Origin: Helicobacter mehlei
Lineage (GTDB): Bacteria; Campylobacterota; Campylobacteria; Campylobacterales; Helicobacteraceae
Reading direction: 5' to 3'
Assembly (NCBI RefSeq): GCF_003660265.1
Contig: NZ_QXQP01000003.1
Span: forward strand, 1 to 64,000
Length of the DNA: 64,000 bases
In this document: positions 16,944 to 26,525 of the stretch, piece by piece
How positions within the stretch are numbered: position 1 is the stretch's first letter
Layout of the letters: each line of letters opens with the position of its first letter
Position numbers and translations under genes: made by a program
Notes under the pieces: generated by a model
What the model was told of the DNA's origin: nothing
The model's input: the letters and a program-made list of their open reading frames with translations, nothing else
Database searches by the model: none

Positions 16944-18190
16944 TAGTGGAAGAGTTGCAAAATCATGCTCAAAGAGCCTTGGATAGCCAGAGCATTGATA
17001 ATATCCACAAAAAATGCCCCCACCAAGGGCACGACAATGAACGCCATGTGACTAGCTCCGTAGTGATTGGTAACCGTTTGCATATTCACCATCGCTGTTG
17101 GGGTCGCACCCAACCCAAAACCACAATGCCCAGCACTCAGCACCGCTGCATCATAATTTTTCCCACACATGCGGAAGGTTACAAAAATGCTATATAGAAT
17201 CATCAACACCACTTGGCAGGTGAGGATCGCCGCCATGGGGAGGGCTAAATTCACCAATTCCATTAAATTAATGCTCATCAAGGCAAAGGCTAGAAATAAA
17301 CTCAAACTCACATTCCCAATTACACTCACCTCCCGATCAAAAACATTATGGATTTTAGAATAAGATAAAAGATTACGCAGTAACACCCCCACAAACAAAC
17401 ACCATACAAAAGTAGGCAAAGTGGGCAAGGTCATCGAGCCTAAAGTGAGGGCTTTGGTGTGCTTGGCAATAAAAGTCCCCAACAAGAGGGCAATACTCAC
17501 CAAAGCCAAACTCTGCACGAAACTATTGGCCGTGATCAGGCGTTCTTGTTTGGGGGTTTCAAAAGCCATCATAGGACCTTCTGTGCGCTCTTTTCTCTCT
17601 TGGACACTGGGTTCTAGGCGGTGCTTTTTAATTAAATAATGCGCCACAGGTCCGCCAATAATCCCGCCACTGACTAACCCAAATGTGGCGCACACAATCG
17701 ACACCTCTAGGCTTTGGGAAAAATTAAAGGGGGCTTTGGAGAGCACTTCAGACCACGCCGCACTGGTGCCATGCCCGCCCACCAAGGAAATTGAGCCCCC
17801 TAGCAAGCCCATGAGCGGATCGACTCCGATTAAACGCGCAATCCCAATCCCTACCATGTTTTGTAACACCACAAACATAGCAACTGCCACTAGGAAAATG
17901 CCTAGCATTTTGCCCCCTTTCTTTAAAGAGGCAAAATCGGCACTCAAGCCAATGGTGATAAAAAAGGTGAGCATTAGGGGTTCCTTTAGACTGGAGTCTA
18001 AAACCAGCTTAAAGTTATAAAAATGGTGGGCAACCATAATGCCAAATGCCACCAATACACCGCCCACTACAGGTTCAGGAATGTCATAATCGCGTAAGAA
18101 TTTGACCTTGGAGATGATGTAACGCCCCAATAACAACACGCCCACCATACAGACTAAGGTTCCATAAACATCTAGCGAGATTGTCTGCAT
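16943..18190 (-). CDS. gltS: Sodium/glutamate symporter
   Basis: About 415 residues with some ten membrane spans in two inverted halves. It imports glutamate with Na+. It has family blocks such as YDIPEPVVGG near the start and GGHGTSAAWSE in the middle, and the C-terminal GHCGFGLGATPTAM. The ATG at 18190 is preferred over that at 18202, because a GGAGGT SD lies five bases before it and covers the upstream ATG. Glutamate uptake could feed the GadB decarboxylase at 60.4 kb. Confidence 0.95.
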   Translation of the reverse strand: MQTISLDVYGTLVCMVGVLLLGRYIISKVKFLRDYDIPEPVVGGVLVAFGIMVAHHFYNFKLVLDSSLKEPLMLTFFITIGLSADFASLKKGGKMLGIFLVAVAMFVVLQNMVGIGIARLIGVDPLMGLLGGSISLVGGHGTSAAWSEVLSKAPFNFSQSLEVSIVCATFGLVSGGIIGGPVAHYLIKKHRLEPSVQERKERTEGPMMAFETPKQERLITANSFVQSLALVSIALLLGTFIAKHTKALTLGSMTLPTLPTFVWCLFVGVLLRNLLSYSKIHNVFDREVSVIGNVSLSLFLAFALMSINLMELVNLALPMAAILTCQVVLMILYSIFVTFRMCGKNYDAAVLSAGHCGFGLGATPTAMVNMQTVTNHYGASHMAFIVVPLVGAFFVDIINALAIQGSLSMILQLFH

Positions 18191-18228
18191 CAAGACCTCC
18201 ATTTAATTAAAGGGTAAAATATTTCGTA

Positions 18229-18234
18229 TATAAT
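18229..18234 (+). promoter_or_regulatory. -10 box for carboxynorspermidine dehydrogenase gene
   Basis: A perfect TATAAT in the short divergent gap between gltS and the dehydrogenase gene, about 38 bases before the start codon. Confidence 0.6.
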
Positions 18235-18272
18235 AGCACACTCAAAGACCTATTATTGGATAAAGGGATAGA

Positions 18273-19484
18273 ATGCTCACAGTCTTGCAAATTGGAGCGG
18301 GGGGAGTGGGGAGAGTGGTAGCCCACAAGCTCTGCCAAAACCGCCATTTGTTTGAGAGGGTGGTGTTGGCTAGCCGCACCCTTTCTAAATGCGAACAAAT
18401 TGCCGCCAGTGTCAAAGCCAAAGGTTTGGGAGAGATCGTCTGTGAGCAAGTAGATGCCGACAGCGTAGAGGAAGTGGTGGCTTTAATTGAAAAATACCAG
18501 CCTAAAGTGGTGCTCAATATCGCCTTGCCCTATCAAGATTTGAGCATCATGCAAGCTTGTTTGCAAACTAAAACCAATTACTTGGACACTGCTAATTATG
18601 AACACCCCAGTGTTGCCAAGTTTGAATACAAGGAACAGTGGGCTTTTGATCAAGCTTATAGGGATGCACAGATTTTTGCCCTACTAGGGTGTGGGTTTGA
18701 TCCGGGGGTAACCAATGTCTTTTGCGCCTATGCCCAAAAACATTATTTTGATGATATCTATAACATTGATATTTTGGACTGCAATGCAGGCAACCACCCC
18801 TACCCCTTTGCGACCAATTTTAACCCTGAAATCAACTTAAGAGAGGTGAGCGCACCCGGGCGTTACTATGAAAATGGGACATGGATAGAAACTAAGCCCT
18901 TAGAGATCAAGCAAACTTGGGCTTACCCCGAGATTGGAGAGCGTGATTCTTATTTGCTCTACCATGAAGAGTTGGAATCTCTAGTCAAACACATCAAAGG
19001 CTTAAAACGCATCCGCTTTTTCATGACTTTCTCGCAAAATTATCTTAACCACATGCGTTGTTTGGCCAATGTGGGGATGCTCAATATTGCGCCCGTGCAA
19101 GTGCCTACCACAAATGGGGGGCAAGCTGAGATCGTGCCCATTCAGGTTTTAAAACAACTCTTGCCCGATCCAGTAAGCTTGGCGGGCAAGACCACGGGTA
19201 AGACCAATATTGGTTGCTATATCCATGGCAATAAAAACAAGCAAGAAAAACGGATCTATATTTACAATGTGTGCGATCACCAAAAATGTTATGAAGAAGT
19301 CGGCTCGCAAGCGATCAGCTACACCACAGGCGTGCCCGCTGTAGTGGGGGCGATGATGATTTGCAAAGATATTTGGGGTGGGGAAAACTCCAAGGGGGTT
19401 TTTAATTTAGAACAGCTCAACCCCGATCCTTTCTTAGAAGAACTCGCCAAACAAGGTCTCAAGTACGAAGTGATCGAACGCTAA
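18273..19484 (+). CDS. Carboxynorspermidine/carboxyspermidine dehydrogenase
   Basis: A 403-residue saccharopine-dehydrogenase-like oxidoreductase. The N-terminal Rossmann motif is IGAGGVGRVVAHKL; later blocks are GCGFDPGVTNVF and the C-terminal YTTGVPAVVGAMM. In Campylobacter and Vibrio this enzyme condenses a diamine with aspartate semialdehyde to carboxy-(nor)spermidine, which a partner decarboxylase converts to the polyamine. The decarboxylase is not in this window. Older annotations call it LYS1 saccharopine dehydrogenase. AAAGGG lies before the ATG. Confidence 0.85.
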   Translation: MLTVLQIGAGGVGRVVAHKLCQNRHLFERVVLASRTLSKCEQIAASVKAKGLGEIVCEQVDADSVEEVVALIEKYQPKVVLNIALPYQDLSIMQACLQTKTNYLDTANYEHPSVAKFEYKEQWAFDQAYRDAQIFALLGCGFDPGVTNVFCAYAQKHYFDDIYNIDILDCNAGNHPYPFATNFNPEINLREVSAPGRYYENGTWIETKPLEIKQTWAYPEIGERDSYLLYHEELESLVKHIKGLKRIRFFMTFSQNYLNHMRCLANVGMLNIAPVQVPTTNGGQAEIVPIQVLKQLLPDPVSLAGKTTGKTNIGCYIHGNKNKQEKRIYIYNVCDHQKCYEEVGSQAISYTTGVPAVVGAMMICKDIWGGENSKGVFNLEQLNPDPFLEELAKQGLKYEVIER

Positions 19485-19490
19485 AGCTCC

Positions 19491-20552
19491 TTGCAAACCA
19501 ATATCATTTTAAAGGGTAATTGTGTCGCCCTTTTAAAGACTTTGCCCAGTAGCAGTGTGGATTTTATCTTTGCCGACCCGCCCTATTTTATGCAAACTTC
19601 AGGGGAGCTTTTAAGAGTGGGTGGGGCGAAGTTTAGTGGCGTGGTTGCAGAGTGGGACAAATTTAAAGACTTTGCCCACTATGATAGCTTTTGTGGGGCA
19701 TGGCTAACAGAGTGCAAACGGGTTTTAAGGGGGAGTATTTGTGTCATTGGCTCGTTCCAAAACATCTATCGCTTAGGGGCTTTGATGCAAAATTTAGGCT
19801 TTTGGGTGATTAATGACATCATTTGGGCAAAATCTAATCCCGTGCCCAATTTTAATGGCAATCGCCTATGCAATGCCCATGAGAGCTTGCTTTGGTGTGC
19901 TAGGGATAAAAAAACCCCCTTCACTTTTAATTACAAAACCTTAAAAGCCCTCAATGGGGGCAAGCAAGAAAAATCCATTTGGGAAATCCCCCTATGTGTG
20001 GGGGCTGAAAGACTCAAAGACACCAAGGGGTGTAAGCTCCACCCCACCCAAAAGCCCGAAAAGCTCTTAGAAAAGTTGCTTTTAATGGCAACAAAACCAG
20101 GGGACTTAATCCTAGACCCCTTTTTTGGTACGGGCACCACAGGGGCGGTGGCTAAAAGATTGGGGCGTAACTTCTTGGGCATTGAAAAAGACCCTATTTA
20201 CATCCAAGCTGCTTTAGAGCGGATAGCCAAAATACCTGTATCTATGGACTCTTTCAGTGCTTTAGAGCATGAGAGCAAGCCCCCCAAAGTGGCGATGAAA
20301 ACCTTAGTCAATTCAGGGTATTTGCAAGTGGGGCAGGCTTTATATTCCCCAAGTGGGGTGGAGCAATGCCAAGTTTTGCCTAGCGGACATGTGCAAGATA
20401 GTAGCGGGGTGGTGCTCTCCATCCACAAAATGAGTGCCAAGATTCTCAACAAAATCAACCACAATGGTTGGGACTATTTTTACACAAAACACAAAGGGCA
20501 ACTAACCCCCCTGAATGATTTGCGCTTGTTGTATGCTCAAGAACATAGGTGA
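19491..20552 (+). CDS. Beta-class adenine DNA methyltransferase, CcrM/HinfI (GANTC) type
   Basis: A 353-residue N6-adenine methyltransferase. Catalytic motif IV DPPY (near 29-32) comes before SAM motif I DPFFGTGTTG, the beta-class order. The C-terminal 85 residues (GYLQVGQALYSPSG ... SIHKMSAKILNK ... NGWDYFY) match the extra domain of CcrM and H. pylori M.HpyIV, both GANTC enzymes; specificity is inferred from that. It starts at TTG six bases after the dehydrogenase stop, with only a weak SD. No restriction endonuclease gene adjoins it (a transporter follows), so it may be an orphan methylase acting on gene expression. Confidence 0.85.
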   Translation: MQTNIILKGNCVALLKTLPSSSVDFIFADPPYFMQTSGELLRVGGAKFSGVVAEWDKFKDFAHYDSFCGAWLTECKRVLRGSICVIGSFQNIYRLGALMQNLGFWVINDIIWAKSNPVPNFNGNRLCNAHESLLWCARDKKTPFTFNYKTLKALNGGKQEKSIWEIPLCVGAERLKDTKGCKLHPTQKPEKLLEKLLLMATKPGDLILDPFFGTGTTGAVAKRLGRNFLGIEKDPIYIQAALERIAKIPVSMDSFSALEHESKPPKVAMKTLVNSGYLQVGQALYSPSGVEQCQVLPSGHVQDSSGVVLSIHKMSAKILNKINHNGWDYFYTKHKGQLTPLNDLRLLYAQEHR

Positions 20553-20649
20553 GCAAGATCAATAACTCTTTAACTCACTTAGAAGCCCCTTGGCTAACCC
20601 CAATATTCAACTATTTTTGTTAGAATAGCTTTCTTCTTAATGGGCCAGT

Positions 20650-21813
20650 TTGGCTGACACGCTTTTAGGGCGTATTCTCATTTTAGGGTTTTGCGTGCGT
20701 TTTTTCACACAGAAATGGGCGTTTTTACCTTGTGCCTTGACTCTCTGCGTGGCTTCTGTCTTTTACTTTGGTCTAACCGGTACCTACTGGGCACTTACGG
20801 GAGAATTGACCCGTTGGAGTGCTCATATTTTAGACTTGTTGGGCGTGGATACAGCCCACTTGGGCTATTTTAAAATCATTGGCTTATCGGGTGGTGTTTT
20901 GGAACGCGTGGATGGGATGATGGTTTTAGGGATGTTTGGGGGGGCTTTTTGTGCGGCTCTATGGCGTGGGGGTGTGCGCCTCAGATATGCACCACATTTT
21001 ATGCGTGCCTTGCTGGGGGGTGTTTTAGCAGGCTTTGGGGCTAGACTGGGGATGGGCTGTAATTTGGCAAGTTTTATGACGGGTATTCCCCAATTTAGCT
21101 TGCATGCGTGGTTTTTTACGGGGGCTAGCTTAGCGGGTATCTATTTGGGGCTTAAAATTGTGCGTCCTGTAAGTTGCCCCAAATCTCTAGGGGTTGTTTT
21201 GCCCCTTAAAGTTGGGGTCATCTTGGGTTTAGGAGTGTTTGTCGGTGTGATTGCTCTAGCTTGGCGCGCTCCCTTAGCCACGCTGGCATGGGCGATAGGC
21301 TTTGGCTGGTTTTTTGGCTTTGTGATTGCCCGGGCACAATTTTGCTTCACTTGTGCTTTTAGAAATTTATTTGTGTGGGGCAAGACAGGTCCGGCTTGCG
21401 CGTTGGTTGTGGGCATGATGATCGCTAGTATCGGGGTGTTTGGCTATATCCAACTGGGCGTTCCGGCAAAAATCATGTGGGCTTCCCCGGGGATTTTGAT
21501 TGGGGGTTTGTTCTTTGGTTTTGGCATTGTGCTAGCCGGTGGATGTGAATGTGGATGGCTTTTTAGGGCCATGGAGGGGCAGATTCATTTTATGCTAGTG
21601 GGAGTGGGCAATATCATTGGGGCGGGTTTGTTGGCACTCAGTTGGGATCGTTATTCTAACTGGATCACTAGCTATCCTAAAATCAATCTCTTGCTCTCTT
21701 TGGGGCATTTTGGCGGGCTTTTGTGCCAATATGCCCTACTCTTGCTACTTTTACTCTTTGTGCTGGGCGTGGGGAGAATAAAAACTCAAGCCGTTGGTGC
21801 AAGTAAGGGTTAA
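20650..21813 (+). CDS. YeeE/YedE-family sulfur-compound transporter
   Basis: A 387-residue membrane protein with about nine or ten spans. It contains two YeeE/YedE repeats with conserved Cys: GARLGMGCNLASF in the first half, FCFTCAFRNLF and LAGGCECGWLF in the second. Characterised YeeE proteins take up thiosulfate through a relay of cysteines; related YedE members are linked to selenium. The start is a TTG at 20650 just after an in-frame stop; a -10-like TAGAAT lies near 20621. No sulfurtransferase partner (TusA) adjoins it. Substrate uncertain. Confidence 0.8.
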   Translation: MADTLLGRILILGFCVRFFTQKWAFLPCALTLCVASVFYFGLTGTYWALTGELTRWSAHILDLLGVDTAHLGYFKIIGLSGGVLERVDGMMVLGMFGGAFCAALWRGGVRLRYAPHFMRALLGGVLAGFGARLGMGCNLASFMTGIPQFSLHAWFFTGASLAGIYLGLKIVRPVSCPKSLGVVLPLKVGVILGLGVFVGVIALAWRAPLATLAWAIGFGWFFGFVIARAQFCFTCAFRNLFVWGKTGPACALVVGMMIASIGVFGYIQLGVPAKIMWASPGILIGGLFFGFGIVLAGGCECGWLFRAMEGQIHFMLVGVGNIIGAGLLALSWDRYSNWITSYPKINLLLSLGHFGGLLCQYALLLLLLLFVLGVGRIKTQAVGASKG

Positions 21814-22460
21814 GAATAGAGCTTTAAAAACTCCTTGCATTGTTGCAAAGCCAAAAAGCGATGCGAGAGGGTGTTTTTTTCTGGAATTTGATCCATAGTT
21901 AGGGTGTGCCCCTTAGGGATAAAGAGTGGATCGTAGCCAAAGGCTTTTGGGTTTAGGGGGGCTTGGCAAATTTTGCCCTTGCACTCCCCCCTAAAACTTT
22001 TTTCTTGCAACACCCCACCCACACGCATACACAACGCCATGACACACACAAAAGAAGCTTTAGACTGGCTAATCCCCAACTCTTTTAAACAAGCCAGGAG
22101 TTTGAGATTATTGCTTGTATCCTCCGAGTCTTTTTGTGGGGTCGCAAAATGCCCTTGGGCGATTTGGTGGGCATTTTCAGAAATGTTTGCAAAGCGTGCG
22201 CTAAAAATTCCGGGCATTCCATTGAGAGCATCCACACATAAACCGCTATCATCAGCCAAGACACACAGATCGTTTTTATGGGGGAGGCGATCATAAATGG
22301 CGCGTGCCTTGAGGTGGGCATTCTCACTAAAACTAGCCCCTGTTTCAACCACCTCTAGAGGCTCCAAAAAGACGCGGTAACTCTGGACTTCAAATTCGGA
22401 CAAAATCGCGCGCAGTTCTTGGAGTTTTTTGGCGTTGTTGCTGGCAAAAATGATGGTCAT
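21810..22460 (-). CDS. rdgB: dITP/XTP pyrophosphatase (house-cleaning NTPase)
   Basis: A 216-residue HAM1/RdgB enzyme that hydrolyses non-canonical purine NTPs (dITP, XTP) to monophosphates and keeps them out of DNA. Motifs: SNNAKKLQEL at the N-terminus, LADDSGLCVDALNGMPG with the metal-binding Asp, and the C-terminal SHRFLAL. It converges on the YeeE gene with a 4-base overlap and follows the MFS gene by three bases. Confidence 0.95.
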   Translation of the reverse strand: MTIIFASNNAKKLQELRAILSEFEVQSYRVFLEPLEVVETGASFSENAHLKARAIYDRLPHKNDLCVLADDSGLCVDALNGMPGIFSARFANISENAHQIAQGHFATPQKDSEDTSNNLKLLACLKELGISQSKASFVCVMALCMRVGGVLQEKSFRGECKGKICQAPLNPKAFGYDPLFIPKGHTLTMDQIPEKNTLSHRFLALQQCKEFLKLYS

Positions 22461-22463
22461 GGA

Positions 22464-23606
22464 TTAAGACTTAAATAAATGTTGGGGGAGGGGCAAGAGC
22501 ACGAGCAGACTGGCTAGCAAACAAAGCCCACACACCACAAACATAGCAAAAAAGCTCACCGACCCGAGTGCCCAAGTGAAGATAAAAGAAAAAAGGGCTT
22601 GGAAGATGGCAAAACTCAAGGTGATCACGCTAGAGGCTTGGACAAAATGTTCTTTGCCCATGATGTGAAAAGCCATGGTGCTAGTCAAGGTCAAATTCCC
22701 CGTTGTGCCCAATCCCATGAGAAAAATGGAGAGATTGAGCCAGTAGAGATTGGTTGAAAAGGCTGCCAAGACACAAGAGAGGGTTTTAAGGGTTAAAATA
22801 ATGCTGGAGGCGTTTTTTAAGCCCACCCGTTGGGCTAGCCAGGCACTTAATATTGTCCCCAAAGCCGCGCCAAAGCCAAAAAATGCCCACGAAGTCCCCG
22901 CACTCTCCTTGCTAAAGTGCAAAAAACGCACCAAATAATCCACCCAAAAAAGCGTGTGGGGTAAGTAACCAATGGCGTTTAACACGACTGAAACCAGCAA
23001 GAGAGCAAAAAAATAGGAGATTTTAAAAGGGTGATCGTGTTTGGTAGCCGTTTTAGCAGGGTGCAGGGTCCTTAGTGAAAAACAAGCCAGACCAAAGGCA
23101 AATAGACTAATTGCACCTAAGAAAATCCATGCAAAGTGGATCGCATGGGCAAAATGGGGCAAAATGAAGCCACTAAAGACAGCCCCGACCCCAATCCCGC
23201 TAAAAACAAGCCCACTGACCATGGATCGCTTGTATTCGGGCACAAAGGGCAAACACAGAGGAGCGGATAAGACGATCAAACACGATGAAGCCACGCCAGC
23301 TAAAAAACGCCAGGCCCAGCTCCAAGCAAAGGGTAAATAATCAAAAAAGCAAGCAAAAAAGCTGAGGGCAATTACTAAAAAACTAATTTTAGCGATACTT
23401 TCTAAAGAGAGATACTTTTGCAAGAAACTTAAAGTCACACTTCCAAAGATGTAACCAACCATCACCGCAATGCCCAGCTGGATACTTTGGTTTTCGCTTA
23501 GTTTCCCAGAGAGGATGAGCAAAGGGATCAACACCACATACCCAAAACGCGCCAAGCCATTTGCTACAAAAGTAGCCAAAAAGCACGCCAAAATGCGCAA
23601 GCCCAC
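22464..23606 (-). CDS. MFS transporter, YbfB/YjiJ type
   Basis: A 380-residue protein with about twelve hydrophobic segments and the N-terminal signature FVANGLARFGYVVLIPLLI typical of the YbfB family of major facilitator transporters. Substrate unknown. It starts with GTG (MGLRILACFLATF). It follows ppa by about 46 bases and precedes rdgB by three, at the end of a same-strand run starting at cheV2. Confidence 0.8.
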   Translation of the reverse strand: MGLRILACFLATFVANGLARFGYVVLIPLLILSGKLSENQSIQLGIAVMVGYIFGSVTLSFLQKYLSLESIAKISFLVIALSFFACFFDYLPFAWSWAWRFLAGVASSCLIVLSAPLCLPFVPEYKRSMVSGLVFSGIGVGAVFSGFILPHFAHAIHFAWIFLGAISLFAFGLACFSLRTLHPAKTATKHDHPFKISYFFALLLVSVVLNAIGYLPHTLFWVDYLVRFLHFSKESAGTSWAFFGFGAALGTILSAWLAQRVGLKNASSIILTLKTLSCVLAAFSTNLYWLNLSIFLMGLGTTGNLTLTSTMAFHIMGKEHFVQASSVITLSFAIFQALFSFIFTWALGSVSFFAMFVVCGLCLLASLLVLLPLPQHLFKS

Positions 23607-23652
23607 GACAAATCCTTCTAAAAGACTTGCACGGATTTTACATAACTAAAGC

Positions 23653-24174
23653 CTATTTTTGGTAATTCTCAATCGCCTTTTGCAAAATTTCTTGGGCTTT
23701 ACTCTTATTGCCAAAGTCCTTGACCTTGACCCATTTTTCGGGCTCTAAATCCTTGTAGGTTTCAAAAAAATGTTTGATTTTTTGGAGCACAATGGGGGGC
23801 AAATCCTCTAAATCTTGGATTTTGGCATAACGCGGGTCGATCTTTTCTAGGGGCACAGCCAAGAGTTTTTCATCCATCCCGCTTTCATCTTCCATCACCA
23901 ACACGCCAATCAAACGACAAGGGATCACGCTCCCGGCTTGCAGAGGGTCTTCACCTAGCACCAAAATATCGGCTGGATCGCCATCGAGACTCAAGGTGTG
24001 GGGCACAAAGCCATAATTGGCTGGATAGACCATAGAGGCATACATGATTCGATCCACCAAAACCGCACCACTCTCTTTATCGACCTCATATTTGATATTG
24101 GAGTTGTAGGGGATTTCAATCACCGCATTAACTTTATTGGGGTTGTTCCCAGTGGGGATTTTTGAGATGTCCAT
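23653..24174 (-). CDS. ppa: Inorganic pyrophosphatase (family I)
   Basis: A 173-residue soluble enzyme hydrolysing pyrophosphate to phosphate. It has the active-site signature DGDPADILVLG with metal-binding Asp residues, preceded by YPANYGFVPHT. Length is typical of bacterial hexameric PPases. SD AAGGA before the ATG. It lies nine bases after adk. Confidence 0.97.
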   Translation of the reverse strand: MDISKIPTGNNPNKVNAVIEIPYNSNIKYEVDKESGAVLVDRIMYASMVYPANYGFVPHTLSLDGDPADILVLGEDPLQAGSVIPCRLIGVLVMEDESGMDEKLLAVPLEKIDPRYAKIQDLEDLPPIVLQKIKHFFETYKDLEPEKWVKVKDFGNKSKAQEILQKAIENYQK

Positions 24175-24182
24175 GTTTTTCC

Positions 24183-24755
24183 TTAAATGTTTTCTTGGAT
24201 ACGCGCTTGCAAATCGCCTACAATTTCTTCAATGGCGCGCTCACCATTGATAACTTGATGCACTTCCTGCACTTTGTAAAACTCCACCAAATGTTCTAGG
24301 GGTTTCAAATAAACTTGCATGCGGTTGTTGAAAACCTCAATTTTATCATCATCGCCCCGCGCACGCCCTAAAACACGCTCTCTGGCCACTGCTTCGCTGA
24401 CCTTGACCTCAAACACGCCTTTTAATTTCACTTCTTCTTGGGCTTTAAGTACGCGATCCAAAGCGTGCATTTGCTCTACACTACGCGGATAGCCATCGAT
24501 GATGATCACATCTTTGTTAGCCCCTTTAATGGCATGGATAATGGTATCCACGACAATTTCTAGGGGCACTAATTCGCCCTTGCTGGTAAATTGAGCGATG
24601 TGTTGCCCCCGCTCACTTTGACTAGCAATCTCAGCACGCAACAGATCACCTGTAGAATAATGCACCATGGTGTCTGGATTGCGCTCCATGATTAGTTGTG
24701 CATCTGTGGTTTTCCCGCTACCCGGGGCTCCGATGATTAAAAATAAAGATTTCAT
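24183..24755 (-). CDS. adk: Adenylate kinase
   Basis: A 190-residue kinase interconverting ATP + AMP and 2 ADP. P-loop [15 protein letters not shown] site [11 protein letters not shown], and IIDGYPRS are visible. It is the short form, lacking the long zinc-type LID insertion. AAGGAGATCA precedes the ATG. Nine bases separate it from aspS; same order as H. pylori. Confidence 0.96.
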   Translation of the reverse strand: MKSLFLIIGAPGSGKTTDAQLIMERNPDTMVHYSTGDLLRAEIASQSERGQHIAQFTSKGELVPLEIVVDTIIHAIKGANKDVIIIDGYPRSVEQMHALDRVLKAQEEVKLKGVFEVKVSEAVARERVLGRARGDDDKIEVFNNRMQVYLKPLEHLVEFYKVQEVHQVINGERAIEEIVGDLQARIQENI

Positions 24756-24764
24756 TGATCTCCT

Positions 24765-26513
24765 TTAGGTTTTTTTGGGGTTTCTTAAACGGATATGCAA
24801 TTCTCTTAATTGTTCCTCGCTAGCGGGGCTAGGGGCTTGGCTTAATAGACAAGTTGCCTTTTGAGTCTTGGGGAAGGCGATCACATCACGGATACTGGGC
24901 ACCTTGGCTAAGAGCATGATTAAACGATCAAAACCAATCGCAAAGCCCCCATGGGGGGGTGCGCCATAACGCAGGGCATCCAGCAAAAAGCCAAATTTTT
25001 CTTGCGCCTCTTGCGCGCCAATGCCCAAGATTTCAAAGACCTTTTTTTGGATTTCTTCTTTGTGGATACGCATGCTCCCCCCGCCCAGTTCCACGCCATT
25101 TAACACGATGTCATAGGCTACCGACTGGACTTCCTCAGGGTTGGGGTTGTCAATGTCTTTAGGTAGGCTAAAGGGGTGGTGGGCGGCACTTAACTTCCCT
25201 TCGTTGCGCTCAAACATGGGAAAATCCACGACCCAAAGCAGATTAAAGGCATCTAAATCAATCAGGTTGAGATCGCCACCCAATTTCAAGCGCAAACGCC
25301 CCATGTAATCTAATACGATCTTTTTCTCGCCTGCGCCAAAGAAAATAATATCCCCATTCTTAGCTTGCAAGCGATCCAAAAGCGTTTGCAAAGAGTGGGG
25401 TGGCATAAATTTGACCAAGGGTCCCTTAGCCCCTTCGGGCTTGATTTGGATATAGGCTAGCCCCTTAGCCCCAAACTGGCGCACAAATTCCTCCGCTTGA
25501 CCTAAATCCTTGCGGGTGAGCAGACCATCGCCACCGGGAACTTTCAAAGCCTTAAAGCGGTTAGTTTTGGGATCGCTGGCGATTGTTTTAAAAATCTCAT
25601 TGCTAGAATCCAAAAACAGATCGCCCACCTCCACTAAGGGCAACCCAAAACGCAAATCGGGCTTATCGCTCCCATAGGTTTCCATCGCTTCATGGTAATC
25701 TAGGCGTTTAAAGGGGGGTTTGACCTCTATGCCCACATTGGCAAAGACTTCTTTTAAAAGCGTTTCGGCAACTCCAATGACATCTTCTTGAGTGCAAAAA
25801 CTCATCTCCACATCAATTTGGGTAAACTCGGGTTGGCGATCAGCGCGCAAGTCTTCATCTCTAAAACATTTGGCAATTTGGTAATAGCGATCCATGCCCG
25901 CTACCATTAAAATTTGCTTGAAGAGTTGGGGGCTTTGGGGCAGGGCAAAAAATGCCCCGTCATGCACACGGCTAGGAATTAAAAAGTCGCGCGCCCCTTC
26001 GGGGGTGGTTTTAGAGAGCATGGGAGTTTCAATCTCCAAGAAGTCTAGGCGATCCAGACAATCCCTCACGGCTTTAGCCACCTTGCTACGCATTCTAAAA
26101 ATCTCATAAGCCCTAGGGGCGCGCAAATCCAAAAAGCGGTATTGCAGACGCAGATCCTCATTCACACTTGGATCGCCTATGGCAATGGGTGGGGTTAGGC
26201 TTTTATTTTCAAGTCGCAGAGATTCTAACACCACCTCGATTTTGCCCGTTTTGAGCTTGGGATTTTCTAAGCCCTCTCCCCTAGGGCGCACTACACCTTC
26301 TATAACCAACACGTCTTCATGCCTAACCAAGCTAGCTTGCTCGTAGGCGGGCGAACTAGGATCGCAGACCAGTTGCACCAACCCGCTTTTATCACGCAGA
26401 TCGATAAAAACCACACCCCCATGGTCGCGGTAGTTATTGCACCACCCACATAACTCCACCTTTTTTTGGATATGTTCTACCCCCACCTCTGCACATAATT
26501 GCGTCCTCAGCAT
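24765..26513 (-). CDS. aspS: Aspartyl-tRNA synthetase
   Basis: A 582-residue class IIb synthetase. The N-terminal OB fold ([21 protein letters not shown]) binds the anticodon; motif 2 ([18 protein letters not shown]) and motif 3 ([13 protein letters not shown]) are present, with the bacterial GAD insertion between. In H. pylori this enzyme is non-discriminating and also charges tRNA-Asn, which GatCAB then amidates; the same is likely here but cannot be read from motifs alone. Confidence 0.97.
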   Translation of the reverse strand: MLRTQLCAEVGVEHIQKKVELCGWCNNYRDHGGVVFIDLRDKSGLVQLVCDPSSPAYEQASLVRHEDVLVIEGVVRPRGEGLENPKLKTGKIEVVLESLRLENKSLTPPIAIGDPSVNEDLRLQYRFLDLRAPRAYEIFRMRSKVAKAVRDCLDRLDFLEIETPMLSKTTPEGARDFLIPSRVHDGAFFALPQSPQLFKQILMVAGMDRYYQIAKCFRDEDLRADRQPEFTQIDVEMSFCTQEDVIGVAETLLKEVFANVGIEVKPPFKRLDYHEAMETYGSDKPDLRFGLPLVEVGDLFLDSSNEIFKTIASDPKTNRFKALKVPGGDGLLTRKDLGQAEEFVRQFGAKGLAYIQIKPEGAKGPLVKFMPPHSLQTLLDRLQAKNGDIIFFGAGEKKIVLDYMGRLRLKLGGDLNLIDLDAFNLLWVVDFPMFERNEGKLSAAHHPFSLPKDIDNPNPEEVQSVAYDIVLNGVELGGGSMRIHKEEIQKKVFEILGIGAQEAQEKFGFLLDALRYGAPPHGGFAIGFDRLIMLLAKVPSIRDVIAFPKTQKATCLLSQAPSPASEEQLRELHIRLRNPKKT

Positions 26514-26525
26514 GCGTTGCCTTTA

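Noticed and set aside
18191-18202. Upstream ATG of gltS
   Set aside because: It overlaps the GGAGGT SD that serves the ATG at 18190.
20553-20649. Possible tRNA or small RNA in the gap before the YeeE gene
   Set aside because: No cloverleaf or stable hairpin could be built; only a -10-like TAGAAT was seen.
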